A DNA stretch of 45,430 nucleotides from Marinospirillum sp035271045 (lineage in GTDB: Bacteria; Pseudomonadota; Gammaproteobacteria; Pseudomonadales; Halomonadaceae). Shown in pieces: positions 8,188 to 16,985 of this stretch (the stretch's first letter is position 1; each line of letters starts with the position of its first letter). The position numbers and the translations under genes were made by a program. The notes under the pieces are model-generated. The model was not told the origin of the DNA. It worked only from the letters and a program-made list of their open reading frames with translations, and did no database searches. The DNA is taken from contig NZ_DATESC010000019.1 in NCBI RefSeq assembly GCF_035271045.1, positions 1 to 45,430 of the forward strand, given 5' to 3'.

Positions 8188-11100
8188 ATGAACTTTAGTA
8201 AATATAAATATAGCATTTTAATTTTATTACTTGTATTTACTGCGCTGATAACTTGGCAAAATAGAGCCTACCTTAATGACGCACCTTGGGTTACAGCTTT
8301 GCATTACAGCTACCCTGAATACGCTGTTGCTGATACAAGAAATCAACTTTATGTTATTGACCAATCAAAACGCCGTATCACGCGAATTAATGCTAATAAT
8401 CAATCCTCTTTGATATTAAAGGGTGGAGAAAAAAAACCTAACTCATTCTTTTATGCTTTTGATTTAGCTGTAGATTCAAAAGGTCATATCTTCCTACTCA
8501 ATCATGTTATGGATGAACGTGGTTTCAATCTTATACGTGAAGAAATTCAAGAGTATGATTCTCAAGGCCAGTTCATTGGCTTGATTTACCAGCAAAACTA
8601 TTCAGAAGCAGACCATAAACCTACTTTGGTACAAAGAGGAAAAATTACAGGACTGACCTATTATCAGGATCGGCTGCATTGGTATGTGGTTGATGAGCGC
8701 GGAATTCAGCCTTTTAGCTTAGCCAATTCAAACAGTATTACTGAAGTAGAGTCTGGGCTGTTTTATCCATTAAAAGGTGCCGATTACCTTATTGCTGATT
8801 TACACCCCATAAGCTTAGAATCTTTTGTTTACTCAAAGAAAAACGGCAGTATCCACCAAACTTCTTTTGCCGTAGATGGAATGTATTGGACAGAACAACG
8901 CTATCAAGCCCCAGCGCAAGCTTTCTCGATTGCTCCTTGGGGTGTTGCTGTTAATAAACAACAGACCATTTTTACGCTTGATCTACTGAATCAGTCCATT
9001 CATCCACTTGATAACCATCAACTGAACAGCGCTTTTTTTTCTGGCAATCAACTACAAGCTAGTCGCCCAGAAACGGCATTTTTTAACTATTATCACTTTT
9101 CTATAGCACCCGATAACAGCCTGATTACTACCAACGATGAAGCGGTGATTCAATGGTCTCAGTCAGGATTAGAACGGTATTTAACCGTTGCACCTTATAA
9201 TGCTCAGTTGTTGCAAAATCATTGGTTGGCTTGGGTGAGTTGTTTGGTTTTTGTGGTTGCTTTATCAAGGCTGCTCTTTTTTGGTGTTCAGTTATTAATT
9301 CAGCATTCAGGTCAGGTTTTTTATCTTTCGATAGCCACTATAGCAGCCGTTTCAATTTCTGCTTTTGTTGTTTCAAATATGATTATTCCTCACCTTACCA
9401 AGCAATATGAACAGGTTTTAGTTGAAAAACTTTCGTATATGCTGCAAACCAGCCCTCGCTTGGTCGATGCTGAATTGTTTGATCAACTTCAAGGTTTGGA
9501 TGATTTTCAAGGTGAGGCTTATCAAAAAATTTATGCAAGTTTTTTGGAGGGCTTGAACTACAACCAAGATACTTGGAATGAAAGCAGTTACTTTGCAATT
9601 TATCGAATTATCAATAACCGGCTTTATGGTCTTATGTATTTAAATGGAAGCATTGGCATGATGCATCCTTTTGATTGGCTTGGTGATGATAGCGTTTATG
9701 AAAAAGCGCAACGCGGTTTAATTGCAACAGAGATGACGCACGATATTTCTGGCGAATGGCTTTACGGTGTTAGTCCGGTTAAAAATAAAGCGGGTGAGGT
9801 TGTTGCGCTTTTTGAAACTGGAACCGACCTTTATGCCTTTCGCTTGGCTAGCCAAAAGTTAATAAAAGATTTGGCGCTACAAGTAATTACCATCTTAGTC
9901 ATTCTTGTTTTAGTGATGATGGAAATGATCTTTTTATATCAAATATTGAAGCAACGCTTTAATTTTGTTACTGACAAAGTCGCTATTAGTAAGGTGGGTG
10001 ACTTTTCTGATGTACAGCTAGCACGGCCATTAAACTTTATTTTCTTTACTGCTGTTTCTATGTCATTAGCGTTTATACCACTGATGATGAGTGGTTTTTA
10101 TGAACCCGTTACTGGATTATCTAAAGATTTTTTACTCGCATTACCCATTTCTATCGAGCTGTTCTTTTTTGGTTTTGCCACGCTTATTTCTGGTTATTTA
10201 GTACCTAGTTTAGGTTGGCGGCGTTTATTTGTTATTGGTTTGTTAGTTGTTTTAGTAGGGCTGGTTTTTTCTGGTTTAGCTTGGGATATGTCAAGTTTTT
10301 GTGTGGCACGCGGCTTCACTGGCTTAGGCAGTGGTATCAGCTACATTGGTTTACGTGCGTTAATTAACCAAGAAAGCCGACAACAGGCTCGTTCAGAAGG
10401 TTATAGCCATTTTTATGCGGGGATGATCGCCGGTGGTAATGTTGGTGTTGTTTTAGGTGCAAGCCTTGCTGATTTATTGGGCTTTTCACAAGTATTCTAT
10501 GTGGCTGCTAGTATTCTTATTTTAGCCTTCGTTTTTTACTTTTATGGCTTAAAGCGCTTAGTTTATATTCAGCCGGCAATTAAAGCAGCCGTTGAAGAAA
10601 GTAGCGGTATAGGATTAACCAAAAAAGTAGAAGTAACCAAAAGGTCTGCGCTTACAATTTACTTGCGTGATCCTAAAATATGGCTGTTTTTTATCTGCCT
10701 AGTCTTTCCTACTTATTTAGCCGGTACTTTTTTAGCCTATTACCTGCCTGTTTTTGCAGAGGATCAAGGGTTATCCATTGCTGATATTGGTCGGTTATTT
10801 ATACTGAATGGCTTGTTTATTATTTATTTTGGTCCTCCACTTAGCCGTTTCTTCAAGCGTCGTTTAGGTGATTTTCAAACACAAATGCTTGGCTCAGCAC
10901 TTTGGGCTGCTAGTTTAATAATTTTTGCTGCTACGGGTTCTTTATGGGGTGCTGTAATGGCGCTTATTTTGATGGGCATCACAGAAGGTTTCTGTGCTAC
11001 AGCTCAAAATGAATATTACCTTGAAATGCCATCATCTAAATTGTTGGGCGAAGATAAAGCAACAGGCTATTTTGAACTATTTAGCAAAATTGGAGAAACC

Positions 11101-11259
11101 TTGGGGCCGATAGGATTTTCTATTGCGCTACTTCTAGGTCAGCAACTGGGTATATTGGTACTGGGTCTGTTGGTGCTTTTTGCAACATTACCGGCACTTT
11201 TGTTCCTTAAAGAAACATCTGCCTCTTCTAATACCCCTTCTAAGGTATCCATTTTATGA
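8188..11259 (+). CDS. Propeller-type periplasmic sensor fused to an MFS transporter
   Basis: This 1023-aa protein has an unusual domain order. TM1 is at about 8-24. Residues 35-335 form repeated short units (YAVADTRNQLYVIDQSKRRI, FDLAVDSKGHIFLLN) that look like NHL-type beta-propeller blades. Two membrane helices follow (about 347-370 and 378-400), then a second periplasmic domain (about 403-555), a fourth helix (about 560-585) and a roughly 12-helix MFS domain (about 613-1007) with SGYLVPSLGWRRLF and RGFTGLGSG segments. Residues 1-590 are clearly paralogous to the next gene, for example LNYNQDTWNE against LNYNKDQWNE. The stop overlaps the next start by 4 bp (ATGA). The likely role is ligand- or surface-gated transport or transport-coupled sensing, which is an inference. 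No good Shine-Dalgarno sequence precedes the ATG. Confidence 0.85.
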   Translation: MNFSKYKYSILILLLVFTALITWQNRAYLNDAPWVTALHYSYPEYAVADTRNQLYVIDQSKRRITRINANNQSSLILKGGEKKPNSFFYAFDLAVDSKGHIFLLNHVMDERGFNLIREEIQEYDSQGQFIGLIYQQNYSEADHKPTLVQRGKITGLTYYQDRLHWYVVDERGIQPFSLANSNSITEVESGLFYPLKGADYLIADLHPISLESFVYSKKNGSIHQTSFAVDGMYWTEQRYQAPAQAFSIAPWGVAVNKQQTIFTLDLLNQSIHPLDNHQLNSAFFSGNQLQASRPETAFFNYYHFSIAPDNSLITTNDEAVIQWSQSGLERYLTVAPYNAQLLQNHWLAWVSCLVFVVALSRLLFFGVQLLIQHSGQVFYLSIATIAAVSISAFVVSNMIIPHLTKQYEQVLVEKLSYMLQTSPRLVDAELFDQLQGLDDFQGEAYQKIYASFLEGLNYNQDTWNESSYFAIYRIINNRLYGLMYLNGSIGMMHPFDWLGDDSVYEKAQRGLIATEMTHDISGEWLYGVSPVKNKAGEVVALFETGTDLYAFRLASQKLIKDLALQVITILVILVLVMMEMIFLYQILKQRFNFVTDKVAISKVGDFSDVQLARPLNFIFFTAVSMSLAFIPLMMSGFYEPVTGLSKDFLLALPISIELFFFGFATLISGYLVPSLGWRRLFVIGLLVVLVGLVFSGLAWDMSSFCVARGFTGLGSGISYIGLRALINQESRQQARSEGYSHFYAGMIAGGNVGVVLGASLADLLGFSQVFYVAASILILAFVFYFYGLKRLVYIQPAIKAAVEESSGIGLTKKVEVTKRSALTIYLRDPKIWLFFICLVFPTYLAGTFLAYYLPVFAEDQGLSIADIGRLFILNGLFIIYFGPPLSRFFKRRLGDFQTQMLGSALWAASLIIFAATGSLWGAVMALILMGITEGFCATAQNEYYLEMPSSKLLGEDKATGYFELFSKIGETLGPIGFSIALLLGQQLGILVLGLLVLFATLPALLFLKETSASSNTPSKVSIL

Positions 11260-14078
11260 AACGATTCTACTCACTTTCGATTAGAATTTTTGTTTTAAGC
11301 CTCATTGGATTTTTTCTGGTACATGAGCGCGATCAGATTATTGATTCTGTTGCCGTTTGGAACAAAAAAATTGAGTTTGAATACCCTCAATACGCTATTC
11401 AAGATGCAGATGAATTTTTGTATGTTGTTGATCGTTCACACCGGCGTATTCAAAAGCTAAATAAAGAAGGTTTTCTTGAGTTTGAACTTTTTGGTGGTGA
11501 GCGTGAAGAAGGTGGTTTCTTTTTTGCGCGTGATTTGCAGGTTGATAATCAAGGCAACCTTTATGTGCATAATCAAGTACTAGACTTACATGGTATGTTT
11601 GTTGAGCGTGAAGAATTATTACGCTATTTGCCTAATGGTCACTTTGATCAAATTGTTTATCAAATACATCACGAACCGCATTCAACTTTAGTGCAGCGTG
11701 GTTCTCTTTATGGCTTAAAAATACAAGATAACCGTTTACAGTTTTTATTCTTAGAAGAGCATCAAGTCAAGGGCTTTATACTTAATAGCGTACAAGGTGC
11801 TGTTGAGCTTGTCGGTAGTATTGATTTTCCTAATGCAAGGCAATGGATTTCAAGCCTTGATTGGAATGCTAAGCAAGGTTTTTTTGCGACTTTAAAAAAT
11901 GGTAAAATAAAGTCTTATGATTGGACGGGGCAAAGTGAGCTTTTGTTTGATGGCGATAAAGTTGTTTTGAATACTCGCCCCGTGCAATCGCCTTTAGCAC
12001 GTACCCTGCCTTGGGGGTTAAAAAACACGGGTGATGGCCGGTTAATTTTTATTGATCTTTCATCGCAATCTTTAGTTAGCTTGCCAAGTAAGCAAGCGGA
12101 TGCAGCCATAATTTTTGATTATCAGCGACGTATTCAACAAGAACCTTCTGCATCACCTTCAATTTATTACCGATTTACCTATCAAGCGCCAGGTTTAATT
12201 CTAACAACTGATGAATATTCAGTTTTGGGGTTAGGCATTAATGGCGATATATTTTTTCAAAAAGATCATGCGTTGCGTCCTTGGAATCAAATTTTATGGC
12301 AAAGCTTTGTGTATTTTGCTTTCATTATATGGGTTCTTATCTTTATTCAATTGATTTGGTATATTTATGCTAATCTTTTAATGCGTAAAGTCTCCTTAAT
12401 TATAAAGCAAGTGCTAATACTTGCGCCCTTGTTAAGTCTATCAACACTCATTGTAACTAATATGGTTATTAAATATTTTGATGCACAGCTCGCCGAAGAA
12501 AAGATACAAAAAGTTTCAATGATGGCGCAAAACTTTGCTAGGACTATTGATCCTAATCTTTTTAAAGGTTTTGAAGCCCAGTCAAGTTATTGGAATAATG
12601 AGTATCAAGAAATCAGAAAAGAATACCATAAAGCATTAAATTATAATAAAGATCAATGGAATGAAGGTTTTTATTTTGCGCTTTATCGAGTCATTGATAA
12701 TAATATTTATGGGTTTATGTACCTTAATGATCAAATAGGTATTTCTCATCCATTTTTATGGTTCAATGAACCAAACAGTGTCTATAAAAAAGCATTTAAT
12801 GGTCAGATTGCAGCAGAGATCACCACTGATGTAAGTGGTGATTGGCTCTATGGTGTAGCACCCATTATCAATGAGCAAGGAGAAACACTGGCTTTAGTTG
12901 AAGTGGGTACAGAGTTATTTACCTACCTTGAAAATAAGCGTGAAATGTACTTACAAACGCTTTATTGGGTTGCGATTGCGACAATCGGTCTATTATTTGT
13001 CATTATATTTTTTACTATGCTATTGCTTAGAACACTAAGGAAGCTACGCAAAGGTGTATTACGACTTGCTGATGGTGATTGGGATACTGAAATTATTATT
13101 AATAGTAATGATGAAGTTAATGAGCTGGCAGATACGTTTAATAGTATGTCTATTCATATTAAAAACTATATTAAAGAAATTAATGCACTTAACCGCTCTT
13201 ATCGTCGATTCGTTCCAGAGCAGTTTTTGCATTACCTTGGACACCCCAGTGTTGTTAACGTAAAACTGGGTGATCAAGTTCAAAAAGATATGACTATTCT
13301 GTTTTCTGATATTCGTTCATTTACAGCGCTTTCAGAACAGATGACACCGGCAGAAAATTTTAATTTTTTAAATCAATACTTAGGCATTATGGGGCCACAT
13401 ATTCGAATGCAAAGCGGCTTTATTGATAAGTATATTGGTGATGCAATTATGGCACTGTTTCCTTTAGGTGTTGATTATGCCATTGCTGCTGCTGTTGGAA
13501 TGCAATCAAGTCTTTTAGAGTTGAATAATGAGCGCCATGCTCAGGGTAAAGAAGTTTTGGCTATTGGTATTGGTATTCATGCTGGCTCTTGTATGCTTGG
13601 GATTTTAGGCGAAGCAGAGCGCATGGAAGGCACAGTTATTTCTGACCATGTCAATATCGCTAGCCGACTAGAAGGTTTAACCAAGCTTTATGGTGCAGGA
13701 CTGATTGTAAGCGATGCTGTGTTTAATCTAGTCGAAGATCAGGACAAGTTAACTTACCGTTATTTAGGTAAAGTTCAAGTTAAAGGAAAAACACAATCCA
13801 TTCGTATATTTGAAATACTTAATGGTGCTCCTGTACAAGAGCGCGATGAAAAAGTGCGTTCACGTTTAGAGCTGGAACGCGCCTTAAATGCTTATGAGCA
13901 CGCAGATTTTGAGCTAGCTATTCAAGTATTAAACCGTTTGTCAGAAGACTACCCTAACGATCGCGTGGTTAACTTGTATTTAGAATCCTCTATCCAGTTA
14001 GCAGCTAATAATCAAGAAATTGATCAATGGAATGGTACTTTGATTATCAAATCTAAATCAGGGGAGTTTTCTATTTGA
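11256..14078 (+). CDS. Propeller-type periplasmic sensor with HAMP and class III adenylate/guanylate cyclase
   Basis: This 940-aa protein has TM1 (about 8-22), a periplasmic propeller-like region (about 38-340), two helices (about 350-374 and 380-402), a periplasmic sensor domain (about 405-560), a helix (about 567-592), HAMP (about 590-642) and a class III cyclase domain (about 675-850). The cyclase looks catalytically complete. Metal-binding Asp685 is in ILFSDIRSF. Lys725 and Asp729 are in DKYIGDAIMALF. Asn800 and Arg804 are in DHVNIASRLE. The Lys favours ATP over GTP by family rules, so the product is probably cAMP. The C-terminal 80 residues look TPR-like (ALNAYEHADFELAIQVLNRL). It overlaps its neighbours by 4 bp on both sides. 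Confidence 0.9.
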   Translation: MKRFYSLSIRIFVLSLIGFFLVHERDQIIDSVAVWNKKIEFEYPQYAIQDADEFLYVVDRSHRRIQKLNKEGFLEFELFGGEREEGGFFFARDLQVDNQGNLYVHNQVLDLHGMFVEREELLRYLPNGHFDQIVYQIHHEPHSTLVQRGSLYGLKIQDNRLQFLFLEEHQVKGFILNSVQGAVELVGSIDFPNARQWISSLDWNAKQGFFATLKNGKIKSYDWTGQSELLFDGDKVVLNTRPVQSPLARTLPWGLKNTGDGRLIFIDLSSQSLVSLPSKQADAAIIFDYQRRIQQEPSASPSIYYRFTYQAPGLILTTDEYSVLGLGINGDIFFQKDHALRPWNQILWQSFVYFAFIIWVLIFIQLIWYIYANLLMRKVSLIIKQVLILAPLLSLSTLIVTNMVIKYFDAQLAEEKIQKVSMMAQNFARTIDPNLFKGFEAQSSYWNNEYQEIRKEYHKALNYNKDQWNEGFYFALYRVIDNNIYGFMYLNDQIGISHPFLWFNEPNSVYKKAFNGQIAAEITTDVSGDWLYGVAPIINEQGETLALVEVGTELFTYLENKREMYLQTLYWVAIATIGLLFVIIFFTMLLLRTLRKLRKGVLRLADGDWDTEIIINSNDEVNELADTFNSMSIHIKNYIKEINALNRSYRRFVPEQFLHYLGHPSVVNVKLGDQVQKDMTILFSDIRSFTALSEQMTPAENFNFLNQYLGIMGPHIRMQSGFIDKYIGDAIMALFPLGVDYAIAAAVGMQSSLLELNNERHAQGKEVLAIGIGIHAGSCMLGILGEAERMEGTVISDHVNIASRLEGLTKLYGAGLIVSDAVFNLVEDQDKLTYRYLGKVQVKGKTQSIRIFEILNGAPVQERDEKVRSRLELERALNAYEHADFELAIQVLNRLSEDYPNDRVVNLYLESSIQLAANNQEIDQWNGTLIIKSKSGEFSI

Positions 14079-15205
14079 AGCAACCATTAATAACACCTTG
14101 GATACTTTATCTAGGTGGTGAGCGTCCACTTAATAAAAATAAAGCGTGGATAGACAGCGCCCAATCTTTAATTATTGCAGCAGCAAATGCAGGTTATCCA
14201 CCTTGTTTGGTGCTTTTGCATTCAAGTGACGCTTTAATCCCTTGGTTAAATCAGCAAACCATTATTTGGATGCCACTGCCTGACATTTTGGTCGGTAAGC
14301 GTAGTGATATAATAAAGACTTTAAATGGCGATCAAGCACAACTAGTACTTCAACCCATTATTCAGCGACTTGAAGAACTTCAGCCGCAATGGGGATTAAG
14401 TTTCTATAGTGCTTGGATTCCACCTCAGATTTTCTCATTACCAAAGCAGGCATTTCTTAACTTTCATCCAGGCAATTTGCCGGAGCTTAGAGGGTTTGAG
14501 CCTGATAGTTGGGCGATTTTACGGGGTATGCAAAGTATACAAGGTAGCGTTCACCGCCTAACTTTAATTTATGATGCGGGTGATTTGGTTTGGAATACTT
14601 CAGCCACGTCTATTTGGGCATGGGATACACCAACCAGCCTTATCGAACGTGTTACCAGTATTTTTGTTAAAGAGTTACCAAGCTTGTTAAGTGCGATGCA
14701 AAATAAATGCTTGGTCTATACGCCACAAATTAATAAAGCGATACAAACCGCAACACGGGCACAACTTGTTTCAGAAGCAGTGATTGATTGGCAATTTGAT
14801 TCTCATCAACAGCTGTCTAGGCGATTAAGAGTTTTTAATGGGCAAAATATTGGCATACCTTTACAAGCTAAGCTTGATGGTAAGTTTTACCGTGTATTGG
14901 CTATGGAACTTTGGCGGGGTCCTTGCCTAATCGAATCAGGGAAATGTTTGGGCTATTATCAAGAGGCAGGCAATTTTTTTGATGGCGCTCCAATTATCGC
15001 TACCAAAGAAGGCGTTGCGTTGATTAAAGTTAATGAACTAACCGCTGATTTTTATCCTTTAACTTTAGCGCAGCTAGCAGCAAGCACACCATCTAAAGTA
15101 CAGGCTAAAGCGTATCAAATTGCTATTAGCCTTAGTAAATTTAATCCCACTAATTCTTATGAATATGACCAGTACGGGGTGTTTTATATACGGGATACTT
15201 TGTAG
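14075..15205 (+). CDS. Formyltransferase-family protein (Fmt/ArnA-like fold)
   Basis: The protein (376 aa) has the N10-formyl-THF formyltransferase core with the catalytic triad visible: Asn129 and His131 in FLNFHPGNLPELRG, and Asp167 in IYDAGD. After about residue 245 comes a C-terminal domain (RRLRVFNGQNIGIPLQAKLDGKFYRV) resembling the Fmt C-terminal fold. It is probably not the housekeeping methionyl-tRNA formyltransferase: the LPELRGFEPDSWAIL loop differs from the usual LPRWRGAAPI type, and no def gene is adjacent. The start is TTG at 14075 inside the upstream stop (TTGA overlap), so translation is coupled to the cyclase gene. The substrate is unknown; a small amine or amino sugar is possible. 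Confidence 0.8.
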   Translation: MKQPLITPWILYLGGERPLNKNKAWIDSAQSLIIAAANAGYPPCLVLLHSSDALIPWLNQQTIIWMPLPDILVGKRSDIIKTLNGDQAQLVLQPIIQRLEELQPQWGLSFYSAWIPPQIFSLPKQAFLNFHPGNLPELRGFEPDSWAILRGMQSIQGSVHRLTLIYDAGDLVWNTSATSIWAWDTPTSLIERVTSIFVKELPSLLSAMQNKCLVYTPQINKAIQTATRAQLVSEAVIDWQFDSHQQLSRRLRVFNGQNIGIPLQAKLDGKFYRVLAMELWRGPCLIESGKCLGYYQEAGNFFDGAPIIATKEGVALIKVNELTADFYPLTLAQLAASTPSKVQAKAYQIAISLSKFNPTNSYEYDQYGVFYIRDTL

Positions 15206-15218
15206 TAGCAATCTAAAA

Positions 15219-16136
15219 CTATGCTGCGGGTCTTATGCCGGTTAATACTTGCGCTGAAGTTTTGCGTGCAATTTGAATAAAATCAGTAATGAACGCTAGT
15301 GTTTGCTGGTTTTCTCTATGTGCTGCATAAAGCGTTCCCCAAGTACCTTCTTTACCAAGCCTACGCGCTGCAACGTAATCTCTTTCTAAGTATTCAGTCA
15401 TTGCCCAATTGGGTAAGGCACAAACACCGCGATGGCTTGCCACCAGCTGCATCATTAAAATAGTTAATTCTGCTGTTCTTATACCAGCAGGTTCAACAGC
15501 AGCAGGGTCTAAAAAGTGGGTAAATACATCTAATAAATTACGCTCTACTGGGTAAGTAATTAAAGTTTCAGCCAGCAAATCTGAGGGTTCTATAAATTCT
15601 TTTGTAATAAATGCATGATCTTTAGCGATAGCTAGAAGACTTTCATAACGAAATAAAGGTGAATAAACCACGCCTTCTATTGGGCGAGGGTCAGCAGTAA
15701 TGACTAAATCTAATTCTTGGCGTTTTAATGCGGGCAAAGGTGCAAAGTGGTGTCCACCCGGAACATCTACCTCAACTTCGGGCCACTTTTTGCGAAAAGC
15801 ATCCAAGGTTGGCATCAGCCATTGATAACAACTGTGGCACTCAATGGCGAGGTGTAAGCGCCCTGCTTGCCCTTTGGCTAAACGCTGTAAATCTCTATGC
15901 GCTGCTTCAAATCTGGGTAGTGCATCATCGGCAAGTTTTAACAAACGTTGACCACTGGGTGTAAATTGCAGTGGCTTACTTTTACGAATGAATAATTCGG
16001 TATTTAATAAATGTTCTAGGGTTTTTAATTGGTGCGATAAAGCTGATTGCGTTAGGTGCAGCCTATCTGCGGCATCAACCAAACTGCCAGTAGCCCGCAA
16101 AGTAACCAGTGTTTTTAAGTGACGTAATTCAACCAT
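15219..16136 (-). CDS. metR: LysR-type regulator MetR
   Basis: MetR activates methionine-synthesis genes, using homocysteine as co-effector. The 305-aa protein matches E. coli MetR closely over its length. The N-terminal HTH (MVELRHLKTLVTLRATGSLVDAADRLHLTQSALSHQLKTLE when read across the start) is followed by the MetR-typical LAIECHSCYQWLMPTLDAF and by SETLITYPVER-like segments of the effector domain. It is divergent from the metE remnant, the classical metR-metE layout. Since metE is dead here, its present targets must lie elsewhere, possibly mesX-mesD. Confidence 0.92.
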   Translation of the reverse strand: MVELRHLKTLVTLRATGSLVDAADRLHLTQSALSHQLKTLEHLLNTELFIRKSKPLQFTPSGQRLLKLADDALPRFEAAHRDLQRLAKGQAGRLHLAIECHSCYQWLMPTLDAFRKKWPEVEVDVPGGHHFAPLPALKRQELDLVITADPRPIEGVVYSPLFRYESLLAIAKDHAFITKEFIEPSDLLAETLITYPVERNLLDVFTHFLDPAAVEPAGIRTAELTILMMQLVASHRGVCALPNWAMTEYLERDYVAARRLGKEGTWGTLYAAHRENQQTLAFITDFIQIARKTSAQVLTGIRPAA

Positions 16137-16192
16137 TAACTTTTCTCTTTAAAATCTTATCTTAAAATTTATTCATCTTAAACCAGAAAGAC

Positions 16193-16207
16193 TTGAGTTT
16201 AATTCAA
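16193..16207. promoter_or_regulatory. Candidate MetR/LysR-type operator
   Basis: TTGAGTTTAATTCAA, an imperfect dyad with TTGA/TCAA ends, lies between divergent metR and the metE remnant. It resembles the MetR half-site pair TGAA/TTCA only loosely. Confidence 0.35.
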
Positions 16208-16225
16208 TTATCAGGCTGAACAACA

Positions 16226-16465
16226 ATGCTTGCAACACCTTACATTCTTGGTTATCCACGCGTTGGCGGACAAAGAGAATTAAAAAAATCGTTGAAGCTT
16301 ATTGGGCTGGCGATTTAAGTGGTTTGATACTAACTATCATTTACACGGCAAAGCTGAACGTAATGACATGACTGTGGTTTAAAAACTCGTACTTGGGCGG
16401 AAGTAACCCCAGCATTAGCAGCAATGATAGAAGCAACACGTCAACTACGCGCAGAAAATAGTTGA
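16226..16465 (+). pseudogene. metE: metE remnant: cobalamin-independent methionine synthase eroded by multiple internal deletions
   Basis: Four separate pieces of MetE survive in order within about 240 bp, against about 2.3 kb for an intact gene. They are: the N-terminus (YILGYPRVGGQRELKK, then EAYWAGDLSG in a shifted frame); a KWFDTNYH piece (from around residue 115 of E. coli MetE); an HGKAERNDM piece (from around residue 485); and the C-terminus DCGLKTRTWAEVTPALAAMIEATRQL with its stop. The zinc-ligand Cys in the last block remains, but the enzyme is obviously non-functional. The position divergent from metR is the ancestral one. Confidence 0.85.
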
Positions 16466-16522
16466 TTATTAGCTAGATAATCATTAAAACGGCTTTTAGA
16501 GAAATCTGAGCACCATTTTTTA

Positions 16523-16891
16523 TTAAATGAAAAGCGGTAGTAAAACAATCAGCCAAACCAGACTGGCCATCATTAACGCAATCAATACCGCTGCTGAGCC
16601 AATGTCTTTGGCTTTACCGCTAAGCTCATGCAATTCTTGGCCAATCCTATCTACCACTGCTTCTAGGGCTGAATTAACTAACTCCACCACCAAAACCAGC
16701 AATGCGCTAAACACCAGCAACGCTTTTTCAACAGGGCTAACCGGCAGCAATAAAGCGATGGGCAGCAAAATAACGAGGGCAACTATTTCTTGGCGAATGG
16801 CGGCTTCACTTTGCCAAGCCGCTTTTAAGCCTAGCCATGAATAGCGGCTGGCATTAATTAAACGACGAATGCCAGTGATTCTAGGTTTCAT
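16523..16891 (-). CDS. dgkA: Diacylglycerol kinase
   Basis: DgkA phosphorylates diacylglycerol released during membrane-derived oligosaccharide and LPS modification, returning it to phospholipid synthesis. The 122-aa protein has the family layout: an amphipathic N-terminus, ASRYSWLGLKAAWQSEAAIRQE with its catalytic Glu region, three membrane helices, and the signature VELVNSALEAVVDRIGQELHELSGKAKDIGSAAV. It is a stand-alone gene between the metE and tnpB relics. Confidence 0.95.
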   Translation of the reverse strand: MKPRITGIRRLINASRYSWLGLKAAWQSEAAIRQEIVALVILLPIALLLPVSPVEKALLVFSALLVLVVELVNSALEAVVDRIGQELHELSGKAKDIGSAAVLIALMMASLVWLIVLLPLFI

Positions 16892-16985
16892 AATTTTTCC
16901 CGTTAAAAATGCTCTATTTTAACTAATCGTGCGTAATTCTCCACCTAGACTCTTTGATTTAGGCGTTGTTACTAAACTAATACCC

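Noticed and set aside
16527..16844. Open frame of 105 codons antisense to dgkA
   Set aside because: It is a mirror of the conserved DgkA coding sequence with no recognisable protein features.
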